NCBI RefSeq assembly: GCF_003347015.1
Contig: NZ_PNFB01000002.1
Coordinates: 1-64,000, forward strand
DNA length: 64,000 bases
Direction: 5' to 3'
DNA from: Brachybacterium sp. YJGR34
GTDB taxonomy: Bacteria > Actinomycetota > Actinomycetes > Actinomycetales > Dermabacteraceae
Position 1 is the stretch's first letter; every line of letters starts with the position of its first letter. Below are positions 43,531-55,920 of this stretch, piece after piece. Below the pieces are notes generated by a model. That model was not told the origin of the DNA, searched no databases, and saw only the letters and a program-made list of their open reading frames with translations. The position numbers were made by a program, and so were the translations under genes.

Positions 43531-43639
43531 CGCTGCCGTGCAGGGCCTGCTCCCGCGTCGCGGCGCTGCGGAGGATCCTAATGGATCGGGGTGGGGACGG
43601 TCGGTGCCGGGACGGTTCCCGCGCTCCGCCGTCGACGGG

Positions 43640-44647
43640 TCATCGGGGGTGCTGCTCGTCGCCTCCAGCCGGAGAGGGAGCCGCCGCGGATCGGGCACGA
43701 GCCAGACCGAGCAGCATCACCACGAGGGCGACCAGGATGCCGAGCAGCTCGAGTCCGCCCCGGGCGGCCTCCGCGATGATCCAGGACTCGGGGAGCACCG
43801 CGTGGAGGGCATGGACGGTCATCAGCTGACCGAGGACCGTCGGCAGCACGAGAGCGAGCGCCATGGCGAGCAGAGCGCCCCAGGCCGCGACGCGGAGCGG
43901 ACGGTCACCGGTCGCGACGAGCAGCCCGCCGAGCAGGAGGGTGAGGGCCAGCAGCAGGGAGAACCCGGCGGCAGGGAGCCCGGCGAGCGCCGACGCCCGC
44001 AGGACCAGGCGCGCGACCCCGAGCAGCGCCGCATGACCGAGCAGCCCGGCCGCGAGCACCACCACCAGCACGAGAGCCAGCGGTCGCGGGGGCACACGCA
44101 GCGGGATCGCGGGGCCGCGGCGGCCGGGCTGCAGCACCAGCAGCAGGGCGAGGACGATGATCACCAGGGCGGCCGCCCCGTTGAGCACACCCCATGCCGT
44201 CTCGAGCGGGTCCAGCACCGAGCTCAGCGCCGTCGTCCCGTCGAGCGCGAGCAGGAGCCCCGTGTGGAGGGTGCCCGCTGCGGCGGCGATCCCGAACGCG
44301 AGCACGGCCAGGGCGAGCAGCAGGGCCGTCCGCAGACCCGGTCCGTCCGGGCGGGCGTGACGTCGCAGCAGCACCACGCTCGCGCCGGAGATCGCCGTCC
44401 AGGCCAGCGAGAGACCGATGAGCACGAGGGACAGCACCCCATCGAGCGGGACGCGACCCTCCCCCGGGAGGTGCAGCAGGATCAGCAGGAGCGCCTCCCC
44501 GCCGATCGTCGCCCCGGCGCCGAGCAGCGCGATCACGGCCGGTCCTCGGATGCCCGGCGGCGGGTCGGCACCGCCGTCCGACGTCGCGGGCGGAGTCCAC
44601 GGACCTGGTGGCGGTGCCGGGGGGACGTGCTGGGGATCGTTGCTCAT
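43640..44647 (-). CDS. Hypothetical polytopic membrane protein
   Basis: 335 aa from the ATG at 44647, which has GGGAG about 12 nt upstream. A Pro/Gly-rich cytoplasmic N-terminus of about 30 residues precedes 8-9 hydrophobic helices rich in Leu/Ala/Val. No conserved motif recognised. Ends 110 bp before the GTG of the third acyltransferase, on the same strand. Function unknown. Confidence 0.65.
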   Translation of the reverse strand: MSNDPQHVPPAPPPGPWTPPATSDGGADPPPGIRGPAVIALLGAGATIGGEALLLILLHLPGEGRVPLDGVLSLVLIGLSLAWTAISGASVVLLRRHARPDGPGLRTALLLALAVLAFGIAAAAGTLHTGLLLALDGTTALSSVLDPLETAWGVLNGAAALVIIVLALLLVLQPGRRGPAIPLRVPPRPLALVLVVVLAAGLLGHAALLGVARLVLRASALAGLPAAGFSLLLALTLLLGGLLVATGDRPLRVAAWGALLAMALALVLPTVLGQLMTVHALHAVLPESWIIAEAARGGLELLGILVALVVMLLGLARARSAAAPSPAGGDEQHPR

Positions 44648-44790
44648 GATGTGGTGCTGCTCCCTGGAGGGACGCTCTGGGCAGACGACGAGCCGAGGGG
44701 AGGAGGACGGCGGGCGCCGTGCAGGAATGTTCTCATGCCCTGGTCCGCGGCGCGCCGTCCGGGCCGGAGACGCCATGGGATCATGGGCCC

Positions 44791-46074
44791 GTGACCGCTC
44801 AGAGTGCCGACCCCTCCGCCCCGCCCTCCCCGGCCGATGCCGGCTTCGAGATCCTCGCCCGCCAGGGGGCGAAGGCCCGGGCCGGGGTGATCACCACCCC
44901 GCACGGCGAGATCCGCACTCCGGCGTTCGTGCCCGTGGGCACCAAGGCCACCGTCAAGGCGGTGCTGCCGGAGTCGATGGGCGAGCTCGGCGCGCAGGCG
45001 CTGCTGGCCAACGCCTACCACCTCTATCTCCAGCCCGGCCACGACCTGATCGACGAGGCCGGCGGGCTGGGTGCCTTCATGAACTGGTCCGGTCCCACCT
45101 ACACCGATTCCGGCGGCTTCCAGGTGATGAGCCTCGGGGCGGGCTTCAAGAAGGTGCTCTCCAGCGAGTTCTCCGGCGGGGAGACGGCGCGCACCGCCTC
45201 CGGGGAGGACGACGACGTCGCCGCGGGCAAGGAGCGCCTCGCCCATGTCGACGACGACGGCGTCACCTTCCGCTCCTTCATCAACGGCGACGAGCACCGC
45301 TTCACCCCCGAGATCTCGATGCAGATCCAGCACGGCCTGGGCGCGGACATCATGTTCGCCTTCGACGAGCTCACCACGCTCATGAACTCGCGCGGCTACC
45401 AGGAGCAGGCGCTCGAGCGCACCCGGCGGTGGGCGCTGCGCTGCCTCGCCGAGCACGCCGCCCTCACCGCCCAGCGCACCCACCGCCCCTACCAGCAGCT
45501 GTGGGGCGTCATCCAGGGGGCCCAGTACGAGGACCTGCGCCGCCGGGCCGCCCACGACCTCGGGACGATGGAGGTGGACGGCTGGTCCTTCGACGGCTTC
45601 GGCATCGGCGGGGCGCTCGAGAAGGAGAACCTGGGCACCATCGTGGGCTGGGTGACCGACGAGCTGCCCGAGGACCGGCCCCGCCACCTGCTGGGCATCA
45701 GCGAGGTCGACGACCTGTTCGTCGCGATCGCCGCGGGCGCCGACACCTTCGACTGCGTCTCCCCGTCCCGGGTGGCGCGCAACAGCGCCGTCTACACCGC
45801 GACCGGCCGCGTGAACCTCACCGGCTCGCGGTACCGCCGCCAGTTCGCGCCGATCGACGAGACCTGCGACTGCTACACCTGCACCCACTACACCGCGGCG
45901 TACGTCCACCACCTGTTCCGTGCCAAGGAGATGCTCTCCTCGACGCTGTGCACGATCCACAACGAGCGCTTCGTGGTGCGTCTGGTGGACCGGATCCGCG
46001 CCGCGCTCCTCAGCGGCGACTTCGACGCGCTGCGGGAGGAGACCACCGGCACCTACTACGGCGCGCCGCGGTGA
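44791..46074 (+). CDS. tgt: tRNA-guanine transglycosylase
   Basis: 427 aa from the GTG at 44791; the frame extends upstream without homology. It exchanges G34 for a queuine precursor in GUN-anticodon tRNAs. Seen: TPAFVPVGTKATVKAV, the catalytic TYTDSGGFQVMSL, GVIQGAQYEDLR, GGALEKE and the zinc site CDCYTCTHYTAAYVHHL. An insertion of about 30 residues (SGEDDDVAAGKERLAHVD) sits after the FQVMSL block. No queuosine synthesis genes are in view, so it may salvage queuine or depend on genes elsewhere. Confidence 0.93.
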   Translation: MTAQSADPSAPPSPADAGFEILARQGAKARAGVITTPHGEIRTPAFVPVGTKATVKAVLPESMGELGAQALLANAYHLYLQPGHDLIDEAGGLGAFMNWSGPTYTDSGGFQVMSLGAGFKKVLSSEFSGGETARTASGEDDDVAAGKERLAHVDDDGVTFRSFINGDEHRFTPEISMQIQHGLGADIMFAFDELTTLMNSRGYQEQALERTRRWALRCLAEHAALTAQRTHRPYQQLWGVIQGAQYEDLRRRAAHDLGTMEVDGWSFDGFGIGGALEKENLGTIVGWVTDELPEDRPRHLLGISEVDDLFVAIAAGADTFDCVSPSRVARNSAVYTATGRVNLTGSRYRRQFAPIDETCDCYTCTHYTAAYVHHLFRAKEMLSSTLCTIHNERFVVRLVDRIRAALLSGDFDALREETTGTYYGAPR

Positions 46075-46078
46075 GATC

Positions 46079-47644
46079 GTGAGCACCGAGGCACCCGACG
46101 CCCACGACGCGCCCGATCTCCCGACGGCCTTCGGCGCGGCCGTGGCGCTGGGAGCCCTCGCCGGGCTTTGCGCCCTGCTGGCCGAGCACCTCCTGCTCGG
46201 TGCGCTGCGCCTGGCCGCCGGGGTGCTCGCGGGCGCCGCCCTCGGCGTCCTCCTCCTCGTGCTCCTGTCCGTGCGCCTCGCACCGCGGCCGCGCCGCCTG
46301 GCGGCGGCGGGCCTCGCCGTCGTCCTGGCCCTGGCGCTCACGGTGCCCGCGGTCCTCGCCACCCGCCCGGGCCCCCTCGAGGACCGTGCGACGCTCACCC
46401 TCGAGGCCCTCGGCGAGGGCGATGTCGTCCACTCCCTGCCCTCCCGCGGCTCCCCGGTGCTGGTCCGGCGGGCGGACGGCAGTGCCGAGATCCTCCTGGA
46501 GGAGGAGGTGCGCACCCTCGACGCCGACCCCGGCGACGTCCTGGCCCTCTCCGCGGACGGGGACCGCCTGCTGCAGGCCGCGGGATCCAGCACGACGGTG
46601 CATTCCCTGGACGCGACCGCGACCGCGCCTCCCGAGGCGCCGTTCCCGGAGCTCGAGGTGGAGGGCTCGCCGGTGGCCCTCGACGGGGACCTGCTGGTGG
46701 TGCAGCGCTGCGAGGGGGAGCTCTGCCGTCTCAGCGGCATCGACCTCTCCGCCCCGGACGAGGTCCTGTGGACGCTCTCCGGGTCCTCCGGGGACCGGGG
46801 TCCCGATCCCGCCGGGCTCGCGGTCCCCGCCCGTGCCGAGCGGCCGCCGGGACTGCTCGACGCCGCGCGGGCCACGGGCGTGCTGCCCGCGGTGCCGCTG
46901 CGCTTCGACCCCGCGCAGGGCTGGTTCCAGATCGATCCCGCCACCGGATTCCCCCTCGGCCGGCTCCTCGCCGGGCCCGAGGAGGAGTGCCGCCTCGCGG
47001 TCACCGCCTCGCCGCCCGCTCTCGAGGATCCGCTGGTCCAGGAGCCGATGGTGCTCACGGCCTGCTCCGCCGAGGACGGCGCGCTGCGGGCGGCCGCGCA
47101 CCGGGACGGGGAGCGGGTGTGGGAGTCCGAGGTCTCGCCGGCGGGCACCTGGACCGTGCGCCTGGACCAGGGACGGGTGATCGCCGCCGGCACCGAGGAG
47201 GGGACCTCCGCGAGCGGGGAGATGGTCGCCTCCGAGCGGAGCGGGGAGTGGACCCCTCCCGGTGCCGACGGCCTCGCGCCGGCGAGCGCCGCCACCGCGC
47301 GGCTCGGGATCGACGGGGCGCGGATGATCCTCGCCACCGAGGACTCGCAGCTGGTCGCCTACGACACGGCCGACGGCACCGCTCTGTGGACGCTGCCGCT
47401 CCCCGGCTCCGGCGCGGGGATGCGGGGTGAGCTGCGGGTGGGCACCGCCGTGGTGCTCGATCCCGTGGAGCGGCGGCGGCCGCTGGACCCGCGCGGCGCG
47501 CAGCGGCTGCGGGTGGTCGATGCGGCCACCGGCGAGGTCGCCGTCACCGCGGCGACCGCCGAGGAGGTGCGCGAGGTCCGCGCCCTCGGCGGCGGCCGCG
47601 CCCTGGTCACCGTCGGCGACCGGAGCCTCCTGCTGGGCCCCTAG
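46079..47644 (+). CDS. Membrane-anchored PQQ-like beta-propeller protein
   Basis: 521 aa from a GTG 4 nt after tgt. About 20 cytoplasmic residues, three hydrophobic helices (about 18-95), then an extracytoplasmic region of beta-propeller-like strands ending in AYDTADGTALWTLPLPG and LRVVDAATGEVAV, PQQ-enzyme-type repeats. No PQQ ligands identified, so it is more likely a structural or binding propeller. Family unknown. Cotranscription with tgt is likely but may not be functional. Confidence 0.62.
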   Translation: MSTEAPDAHDAPDLPTAFGAAVALGALAGLCALLAEHLLLGALRLAAGVLAGAALGVLLLVLLSVRLAPRPRRLAAAGLAVVLALALTVPAVLATRPGPLEDRATLTLEALGEGDVVHSLPSRGSPVLVRRADGSAEILLEEEVRTLDADPGDVLALSADGDRLLQAAGSSTTVHSLDATATAPPEAPFPELEVEGSPVALDGDLLVVQRCEGELCRLSGIDLSAPDEVLWTLSGSSGDRGPDPAGLAVPARAERPPGLLDAARATGVLPAVPLRFDPAQGWFQIDPATGFPLGRLLAGPEEECRLAVTASPPALEDPLVQEPMVLTACSAEDGALRAAAHRDGERVWESEVSPAGTWTVRLDQGRVIAAGTEEGTSASGEMVASERSGEWTPPGADGLAPASAATARLGIDGARMILATEDSQLVAYDTADGTALWTLPLPGSGAGMRGELRVGTAVVLDPVERRRPLDPRGAQRLRVVDAATGEVAVTAATAEEVREVRALGGGRALVTVGDRSLLLGP

Positions 47645-47653
47645 CGGGGCGGC

Positions 47654-48376
47654 TCAGGCGCCGAGCTTCCTGCGCGCGGTGGAGTACACCAGGAAGGAGG
47701 CGTAGAGCATGACCGCGCCCATCACCAGCACGCGCAGCATGTCGATGCCCGAGGACACGCGGTAGGTGGTCGCGGAGAGCCCCGTCGCGGCCGGGTCCTG
47801 GAAGGCCATCGCCCCGGCGATGAAGCCGACGACGAAGCTGAGGATCCAGTACAGGACCACCGAGACCGGGATCGAGGCGGCCACGACGATCCCGCCCACG
47901 CGCGCCCTGCCGCGGCCGATGACCGCGGCGGCGATGCCGACGCCGATCACCACCAGGCTCAGCACGATGTTCGCGATGAACAGCAGGATCGTCACGAGGC
48001 TGGCGCCGATCGCGACGCCGCCGGGCTCCAGCGACTCGTCGGCGAGGTTCTCCGCCATGACCAGCGAGGCGAGGTCCACGCCGAGGCGGACCAGCAGCAG
48101 CAGGGCCGAGCCGACGAGCAGGGTGATGCCCAGGAGCTTCACCCGGCCCCAGTTCACCTGCTCGGCCGGGGCGAACTGCGGGGCGCCGGCCGGTCCCGGC
48201 GCACCCGGGTAGCCGGGGCCCGGTGCCCCGGGGTACCCGGGCCCCTGGGCGCCGGGGCCGGGCGCTCCGGGGTAGCCGGGTGCCGGCGAGGGCTGTCCCC
48301 ACTGCGGGGCGGGGGAGGGCGGCGGATTCTGGCCGCCCTGGTCCCACTGGGGCTGCTGTCCGTATCCCTGGGTCAT
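47654..48376 (-). CDS. Membrane protein with Pro/Gly-rich N-terminal repeats
   Basis: 240 aa. Residues about 10-72 are low-complexity, with repeated PGYPGAPGPG units, Gln and Trp. Four hydrophobic helices follow (about 88-108, 125-150, 155-175 and 180-235 region). Actinobacterial proteins with such tails are usually cytoplasmic-facing and of unknown role. Start at 48376. Convergent with the PQQ-like gene; 9 bp apart. The 232 bp to the next gene contain nothing I can assign. Confidence 0.7.
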   Translation of the reverse strand: MTQGYGQQPQWDQGGQNPPPSPAPQWGQPSPAPGYPGAPGPGAQGPGYPGAPGPGYPGAPGPAGAPQFAPAEQVNWGRVKLLGITLLVGSALLLLVRLGVDLASLVMAENLADESLEPGGVAIGASLVTILLFIANIVLSLVVIGVGIAAAVIGRGRARVGGIVVAASIPVSVVLYWILSFVVGFIAGAMAFQDPAATGLSATTYRVSSGIDMLRVLVMGAVMLYASFLVYSTARRKLGA

Positions 48377-48608
48377 GGGTCTCCGTTCACGGGGTGGTCG
48401 AGGGCACTGCGGGCTGCGGTGCTCCGGGGTCCGGGCCGTCCCGGGGGACGGCGCCGCGCGGGCGGGCGGCGCTGCCGCGGCACCCAGTGCGTACCCCTGG
48501 CTCCTGCGATCCCCCCGAGAGGCCCCCGGCGGCGCCATGGCGACGCCGGACCCAGCGTATCGGTCGGGTCGGCGTCGCCGCGCGGTCGCGTCTGCGGAGG
48601 GTGAGCGC

Positions 48609-52218
<3,610 letters not shown>

Positions 52219-52306
52219 GCCACCGACCGTAGGACGCCCTGCGCGAGGCGGCGCGGGCGGGCGCAGATCTTCACCCGCTCTCCATGGCCCGCCGCGGCGG
52301 CAGCGG

Positions 52307-52417
52307 ACCCGACGCCGCGCAACGCGCCTGATGCAGGCAGGTTCACCGTGGAATTCGGGGTCGATACCACGGTGAACCTGCCTGCGGCGGAGGCGCGCTG
52401 CCGTGGGGCCGGCGCCG
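52307..52417. repeat. Palindromic repeat, copy 2
   Basis: Second copy of the 111-bp element, with 19-bp arms at 52333-52351 and 52367-52385. It occupies most of the 269-bp gap between the divergent membrane gene and jetA. Outside the repeats this gap holds only the jetA promoter. Confidence 0.85.
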
Positions 52418-52474
52418 TCGGGCGGTCATCGCGCCCCGGCTCGCCCCCGGACCGAGCCGCACGCACCGCGCCGG

Positions 52475-52480
52475 TACACT
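52475..52480 (+). promoter_or_regulatory. Probable -10 (TACACT) of jetA
   Basis: TACACT ends 7 nt before the GTG at 52488 with no ribosome site, suggesting a leaderless mRNA; same arrangement as the ECF sigma gene. Confidence 0.45.
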
Positions 52481-52487
52481 CGCCCGG

Positions 52488-54047
52488 GTGACCACGACCG
52501 AGCCGAACCGGTGGACCGACCGCCGCAGCGACGCCGTGTCCGCGCGCAAGGAGTCCTACGAGCAGCTGCGCCGGGCCAGCACCTGGCGACTGCTCGCGGC
52601 GACCAAGGCCCCCGCCGTCCTCGCGATCCTGCAGTCCACCTTCCCCGCCGGGGACCGTCGGCTGCCGCGCAGCGAGCTCGTCGCCCGGGTGGGCGCGCAC
52701 CTCGCGCTGCTGCACGACGACGAGCCCGCGACGGGCCCCGGCGCCGCGGCGCCCACCGGCGCGGACGTGGAGGACGAGGAGGCCGGCCGCGGGGGCCGCA
52801 GCGCCGCCGAGTACGTCGACGCCTGGGTGCGCGAGGGCTATCTGACCCGCCGTGACGATCCGCACCACACCGAGACCACCTTCGAGCCCTCCCCGGCGAC
52901 GATCGACGCGATCCAGTTCATCGCCTCGCTCGAGGAGCACCGGCCCACCACCACCGAGTCGCGCCTGACCCTCGTGGTCCAGCAGTTCGAGCGCCTCGCC
53001 GAGGAGACCGAGACCGACCGCGACGTGCGCCTGGCCGACCTCCAGCGCCGCCGCGAGCGCATCGAGGCCGAGATCCGCGAGCTCGCCGAGGGCGAGCTGA
53101 TGCTGCCCAGCTCCGAGGCCTCGACCGACCGCCTCCGCGACATCCTGCAGATCGCCGCCGAGCTCTCCGGCGACTTCCTCCAGTACCGCGAGGACCTGCG
53201 CGCCGTCGACCTTCGCCTGCGCGAGCAGATCCTCTCCCCGGAGGGGTCGCGCGGGGAGATCCTCGAGCAGCTTCTGGCCGGCGACGACCTGCTGGGGCAG
53301 TCCACCGTGGGCCGCACCTTCACGGCCTTCTTCCGCATGCTCAACGACCCCGCCCAGACCCGTGCCACGCAGGAGCTGGTGGACCGCCTGCTGGAGCGGG
53401 ACTTCTCCCACGCGCTGGGCCGCGACGAGCGGGAGCGACTCGCGAACGTCTTCAGCGACCTCTACGAGCCGGCGCAGGAGGTCCTCGACGTCAAGACCGA
53501 GCTGTACCGCTCGCTCGCCCGCTTCGTCCGCTCCCAGGACTTCCGTCAGCACCGGGTGCTGCTCGAGGCGCTCCAGGAGGCCCAGGGCCTGGCACTGGCC
53601 CAGAAGGACGAGGTCCCCACCCGCACGCCCTTCCCGCTCGCGCCGGACCTGTCCCGGGTGCAGCTGTCCTCGGTGTCCCAGCACCGGCTGAAGGACCCCA
53701 CCGATCCGGGAGCCCCGGCCGAGGCCGAGGTGCACGATGCGACCGCCCTCAGCGTCGAGGTGCTGCAGGACCTGGTGCGCACGAACGACATCGACGTGGT
53801 GGGCCTGACCGTGAACGTCAACGAGGTGCGCGGGCGCAGCGGCCAGGCCTCGATCGGCGACATCCTGCGCGAGAAGCCCGCGGACCAGGGGCTCGCGAGC
53901 GTGATCGGCCTGATGTTCCTGGCCACGAACCACGCTCAGGCGCGCGAGGGCTCCACCGAGATCGTCACCTGGCGCGAGCTGGACGGCAGCGACTACGCGG
54001 CCAAGGTCCCCACCTTCTACTTCCTCGAGGACGTGCCCGTCGACTGA
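52488..54047 (+). CDS. jetA: Wadjet JetA (DUF3375) kleisin-like subunit
   Basis: 519 aa from a GTG. DUF3375 blocks in order: STWRLLAATKAPAVLAIL (about 31-48), RRLPRSELVARVGAHLALL, AAEYVDAWVREGYLTRR, TTTESRLTLVVQQFERLAEE with a coiled coil following, SRGEILEQLLAGDDLLGQS, GRTFTAFFRML and FRQHRVLLEALQEAQGLAL. In characterised Wadjet (JetABCD/MksBEFG-type) this subunit bridges the SMC JetC; the complex extrudes loops and JetD cleaves small circular plasmids. The usual next gene, jetB, is 4.3 kb away, and jetC and jetD are not in the window. Confidence 0.85.
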   Translation: MTTTEPNRWTDRRSDAVSARKESYEQLRRASTWRLLAATKAPAVLAILQSTFPAGDRRLPRSELVARVGAHLALLHDDEPATGPGAAAPTGADVEDEEAGRGGRSAAEYVDAWVREGYLTRRDDPHHTETTFEPSPATIDAIQFIASLEEHRPTTTESRLTLVVQQFERLAEETETDRDVRLADLQRRRERIEAEIRELAEGELMLPSSEASTDRLRDILQIAAELSGDFLQYREDLRAVDLRLREQILSPEGSRGEILEQLLAGDDLLGQSTVGRTFTAFFRMLNDPAQTRATQELVDRLLERDFSHALGRDERERLANVFSDLYEPAQEVLDVKTELYRSLARFVRSQDFRQHRVLLEALQEAQGLALAQKDEVPTRTPFPLAPDLSRVQLSSVSQHRLKDPTDPGAPAEAEVHDATALSVEVLQDLVRTNDIDVVGLTVNVNEVRGRSGQASIGDILREKPADQGLASVIGLMFLATNHAQAREGSTEIVTWRELDGSDYAAKVPTFYFLEDVPVD

Positions 54048-54063
54048 CCCGCGGGGGGTCCGC

Positions 54064-54435
54064 TCAGGGCTCCTGGGTCTCCTCGAGCTCCGCGAGGGTG
54101 GCGCGGGAGCGCTCGCGCAGCTGCTCCAGGTCCGTCCCGAACTGCGCCATTCGGCAGCCGCGACCGTTGGGCTTGACGACGATGCCCTCGGCCTCCCAGC
54201 GGGGCAACGCCCGGGCCAGCAGTGGATGGTCGCCGTCGCTGTTGGTGACGCGCCACCAGGGCACGCCACCGCCCCAGATGCGCAGGATCCGCCCCACCAG
54301 GCGCGGCCCGACGCCCACGATCGACCCCACCTCGCCGTAGGCGGCGACCTGCCCGGGCGGGATCGCCTCGACCACGCGCAGCACGCGCTCGACGGTCAGG
54401 TCGTCCATCCGGGTCCGCGGTGCATCGGAGGTCAT
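54064..54435 (-). CDS. atl: Alkyltransferase-like protein (MGMT family, no catalytic Cys)
   Basis: 123 aa. The DNA-binding half of O6-alkylguanine transferase: IPPGQVAAYGEVGSIVGVG and RLVGRILRI. The active-site PCHRV is replaced by P59-W60-W61-R62-V63, so it cannot accept an alkyl group. Proteins of this class bind O6-alkylguanine and direct the lesion to nucleotide excision repair. The start at 54435 is preferred over a longer frame. Convergent with jetA, 16 bp apart. Confidence 0.85.
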   Translation of the reverse strand: MTSDAPRTRMDDLTVERVLRVVEAIPPGQVAAYGEVGSIVGVGPRLVGRILRIWGGGVPWWRVTNSDGDHPLLARALPRWEAEGIVVKPNGRGCRMAQFGTDLEQLRERSRATLAELEETQEP

Positions 54436-54485
54436 AGGGGCCAGTGTCCCAGGGTCCGTGTCACACTCTGCGACATGGCTTCCGC

Positions 54486-54500
54486 TTATGGGTCCCATAA
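54486..54500. promoter_or_regulatory. Perfect 7-1-7 palindrome in the tsuA promoter
   Basis: TTATGGGTCCCATAA, exact dyad. TAACCT (54498-54503), overlapping its right end, could be the -10 of the tsuAB operon, so a protein bound here would block transcription. The regulator is not encoded next to it. Confidence 0.5.
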
Positions 54501-54515
54501 CCTACGGTGGGTCGA

Positions 54516-55583
54516 ATGATTCTCACCGGCCTCCTCGTCGGCGCCGCGCTCGGCTACGTGCTGCAGCGTTCCCGCTTCTGCGTGACCGGCGCCTTCCGCG
54601 ACCTGTACCTCACCCGCTCAACCCGCTACTTCACGCCGTTCATGCTGGCGATCGCCATCCAGGCCGTCGGCGTCGCCGCGCTCACCAGCGCCGGCGTGCT
54701 CGCCCCCGAGGCCGCGTCCTTCGCGCCGGTGGCGGTGATCGTCGGCGGTCTGCTGTTCGGGATCGGCATCATCTTCGCCGGAGGCTGCGCGACCGGCACC
54801 TACTATCGGGCGGGGGAGGGGCTCATCGGCTCCTGGGCCGCGCTGATCTTCTACGCCCTGTTCGCCGCGATCATGAAGTTCGGCCCGCTGGGCGCCTTCA
54901 CCGAGGCGGCCCGCTCCCGCACCGTCGGCGAGGCGACGATCCAGGACACCCTCGGCGTGAGCCACTGGGTGCCCACCGTGATCTTCGCCGGGCTGGTCAC
55001 CGCACTGGTGGTGTGGCAGGTGCGGCGCAACGCCGGCCGCCCCCGCGCCGCGCTCCCCGCCCGCCGCACGGGCCTCGGCCACTACCTCGCGGACATCCCC
55101 TGGTCCCCCTGGGTGGGCGGCGTGCTGCTGGGTCTCCTGGCGATCATCGCCTGGGTGACCTCCACCGCCTCCGGCCGCAACGGCGGCCTCGGCATCACCA
55201 CGCCGTCGGCGAAGATCGTCACCTACCTCACCACCGGGGACATCACCCTGGTGGACTGGTCGGTCATGCTCGTGCTCGGCATCCTGGTGGGTTCCTTCAT
55301 CGCGGCGAAGCTCTCCGGGGAGTTCCGCTGGCGCGTCCCCGATGCGCGCACCATCCTGCGCAGCGTGGGCGGCGGTGCCCTGATGGGCGTGGGCGCCGCG
55401 CTCGCCGGCGGCTGCACCATCGGCAACTCCCTCGTGGAGACCAGCCTGTTCAGCTACCAGGGCTGGGTCTCGCTGGTCGCCATCGTCCTGGGCACCTGGG
55501 GCGCCGCCTGGCTCCTCATGGTGCGTCCGCAGAAGGCCGCGGCCGCCTCGCGCCCGGCCCCCACCCTCACCCCCGCCGCCTGA
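54516..55583 (+). CDS. tsuA: YeeE/YedE-type thiosulfate importer (TsuA)
   Basis: 355 aa, about nine to ten hydrophobic helices. The three cysteines that carry thiosulfate through TsuA are present in the right contexts: C22 in SRFCVTGAF, C91 in AGGCATGTYYRAGEG and C300 in AGGCTIGN. A GTG at 54507 is an alternative start. Followed after 37 bp by a TusA-like gene, the genetic partner of TsuA in characterised systems. Imports thiosulfate (or selenium/other sulfur compounds) without energy from ATP. Confidence 0.88.
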   Translation: MILTGLLVGAALGYVLQRSRFCVTGAFRDLYLTRSTRYFTPFMLAIAIQAVGVAALTSAGVLAPEAASFAPVAVIVGGLLFGIGIIFAGGCATGTYYRAGEGLIGSWAALIFYALFAAIMKFGPLGAFTEAARSRTVGEATIQDTLGVSHWVPTVIFAGLVTALVVWQVRRNAGRPRAALPARRTGLGHYLADIPWSPWVGGVLLGLLAIIAWVTSTASGRNGGLGITTPSAKIVTYLTTGDITLVDWSVMLVLGILVGSFIAAKLSGEFRWRVPDARTILRSVGGGALMGVGAALAGGCTIGNSLVETSLFSYQGWVSLVAIVLGTWGAAWLLMVRPQKAAAASRPAPTLTPAA

Positions 55584-55620
55584 GCGGCATTCCCGACACC
55601 GACTCCCAGGAGGACGTCCC

Positions 55621-55851
55621 ATGGCCGCCTACACCCTCGAGACCAACGGCGCCGTCTGCCCCTTCCCGCTGATCGACGCGAAGCAGGCGATGGAGCAGCT
55701 GAGCACCGGCGACGACCTGATCATCGGCTTCGACTGCACCCAGGCCACCGACTCGCTCCCGCAGTGGGCGGCGGAATCCGGCCACGAGGTCGTCGCCTTC
55801 GACCGCACCGGGGACGCCGGCTGGACGATCACGGTGCGCAAGGGCGTCTGA
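55621..55851 (+). CDS. tsuB: TusA-family sulfurtransferase (TsuB)
   Basis: 76 aa SirA/TusA fold with the Cys-Pro-x-Pro motif at 13-16 (CPFP), whose cysteine carries sulfur. Start follows an AGGAGG site. In TsuA-TsuB systems this protein takes the thiosulfate sulfur at the inner face of the membrane. Ends 15 bp before a strong hairpin. Confidence 0.9.
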   Translation: MAAYTLETNGAVCPFPLIDAKQAMEQLSTGDDLIIGFDCTQATDSLPQWAAESGHEVVAFDRTGDAGWTITVRKGV

Positions 55852-55866
55852 GCCCGCGGCGTCGCG

Positions 55867-55903
55867 ACGGCCCGGGACCTTCCGCGCGAGGGTCCCGGGC
55901 CGT
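55867..55903. terminator. Bidirectional terminator between tsuB and the MFS gene
   Basis: 13-bp perfect arms (55867-55879 and 55891-55903), 11-nt loop, placed between convergent genes. Confidence 0.7.
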
Positions 55904-55920
55904 TCGTCCGCGCGGCGTGC

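Noticed and set aside
41053-43581. 842-codon plus-strand open frame
   Set aside because: Antisense to the third acyltransferase; shadow.
43531-43698. Longer start for the third acyltransferase
   Set aside because: Would overlap the upstream membrane gene by 59 bp and adds no recognisable sequence; cannot be excluded fully.
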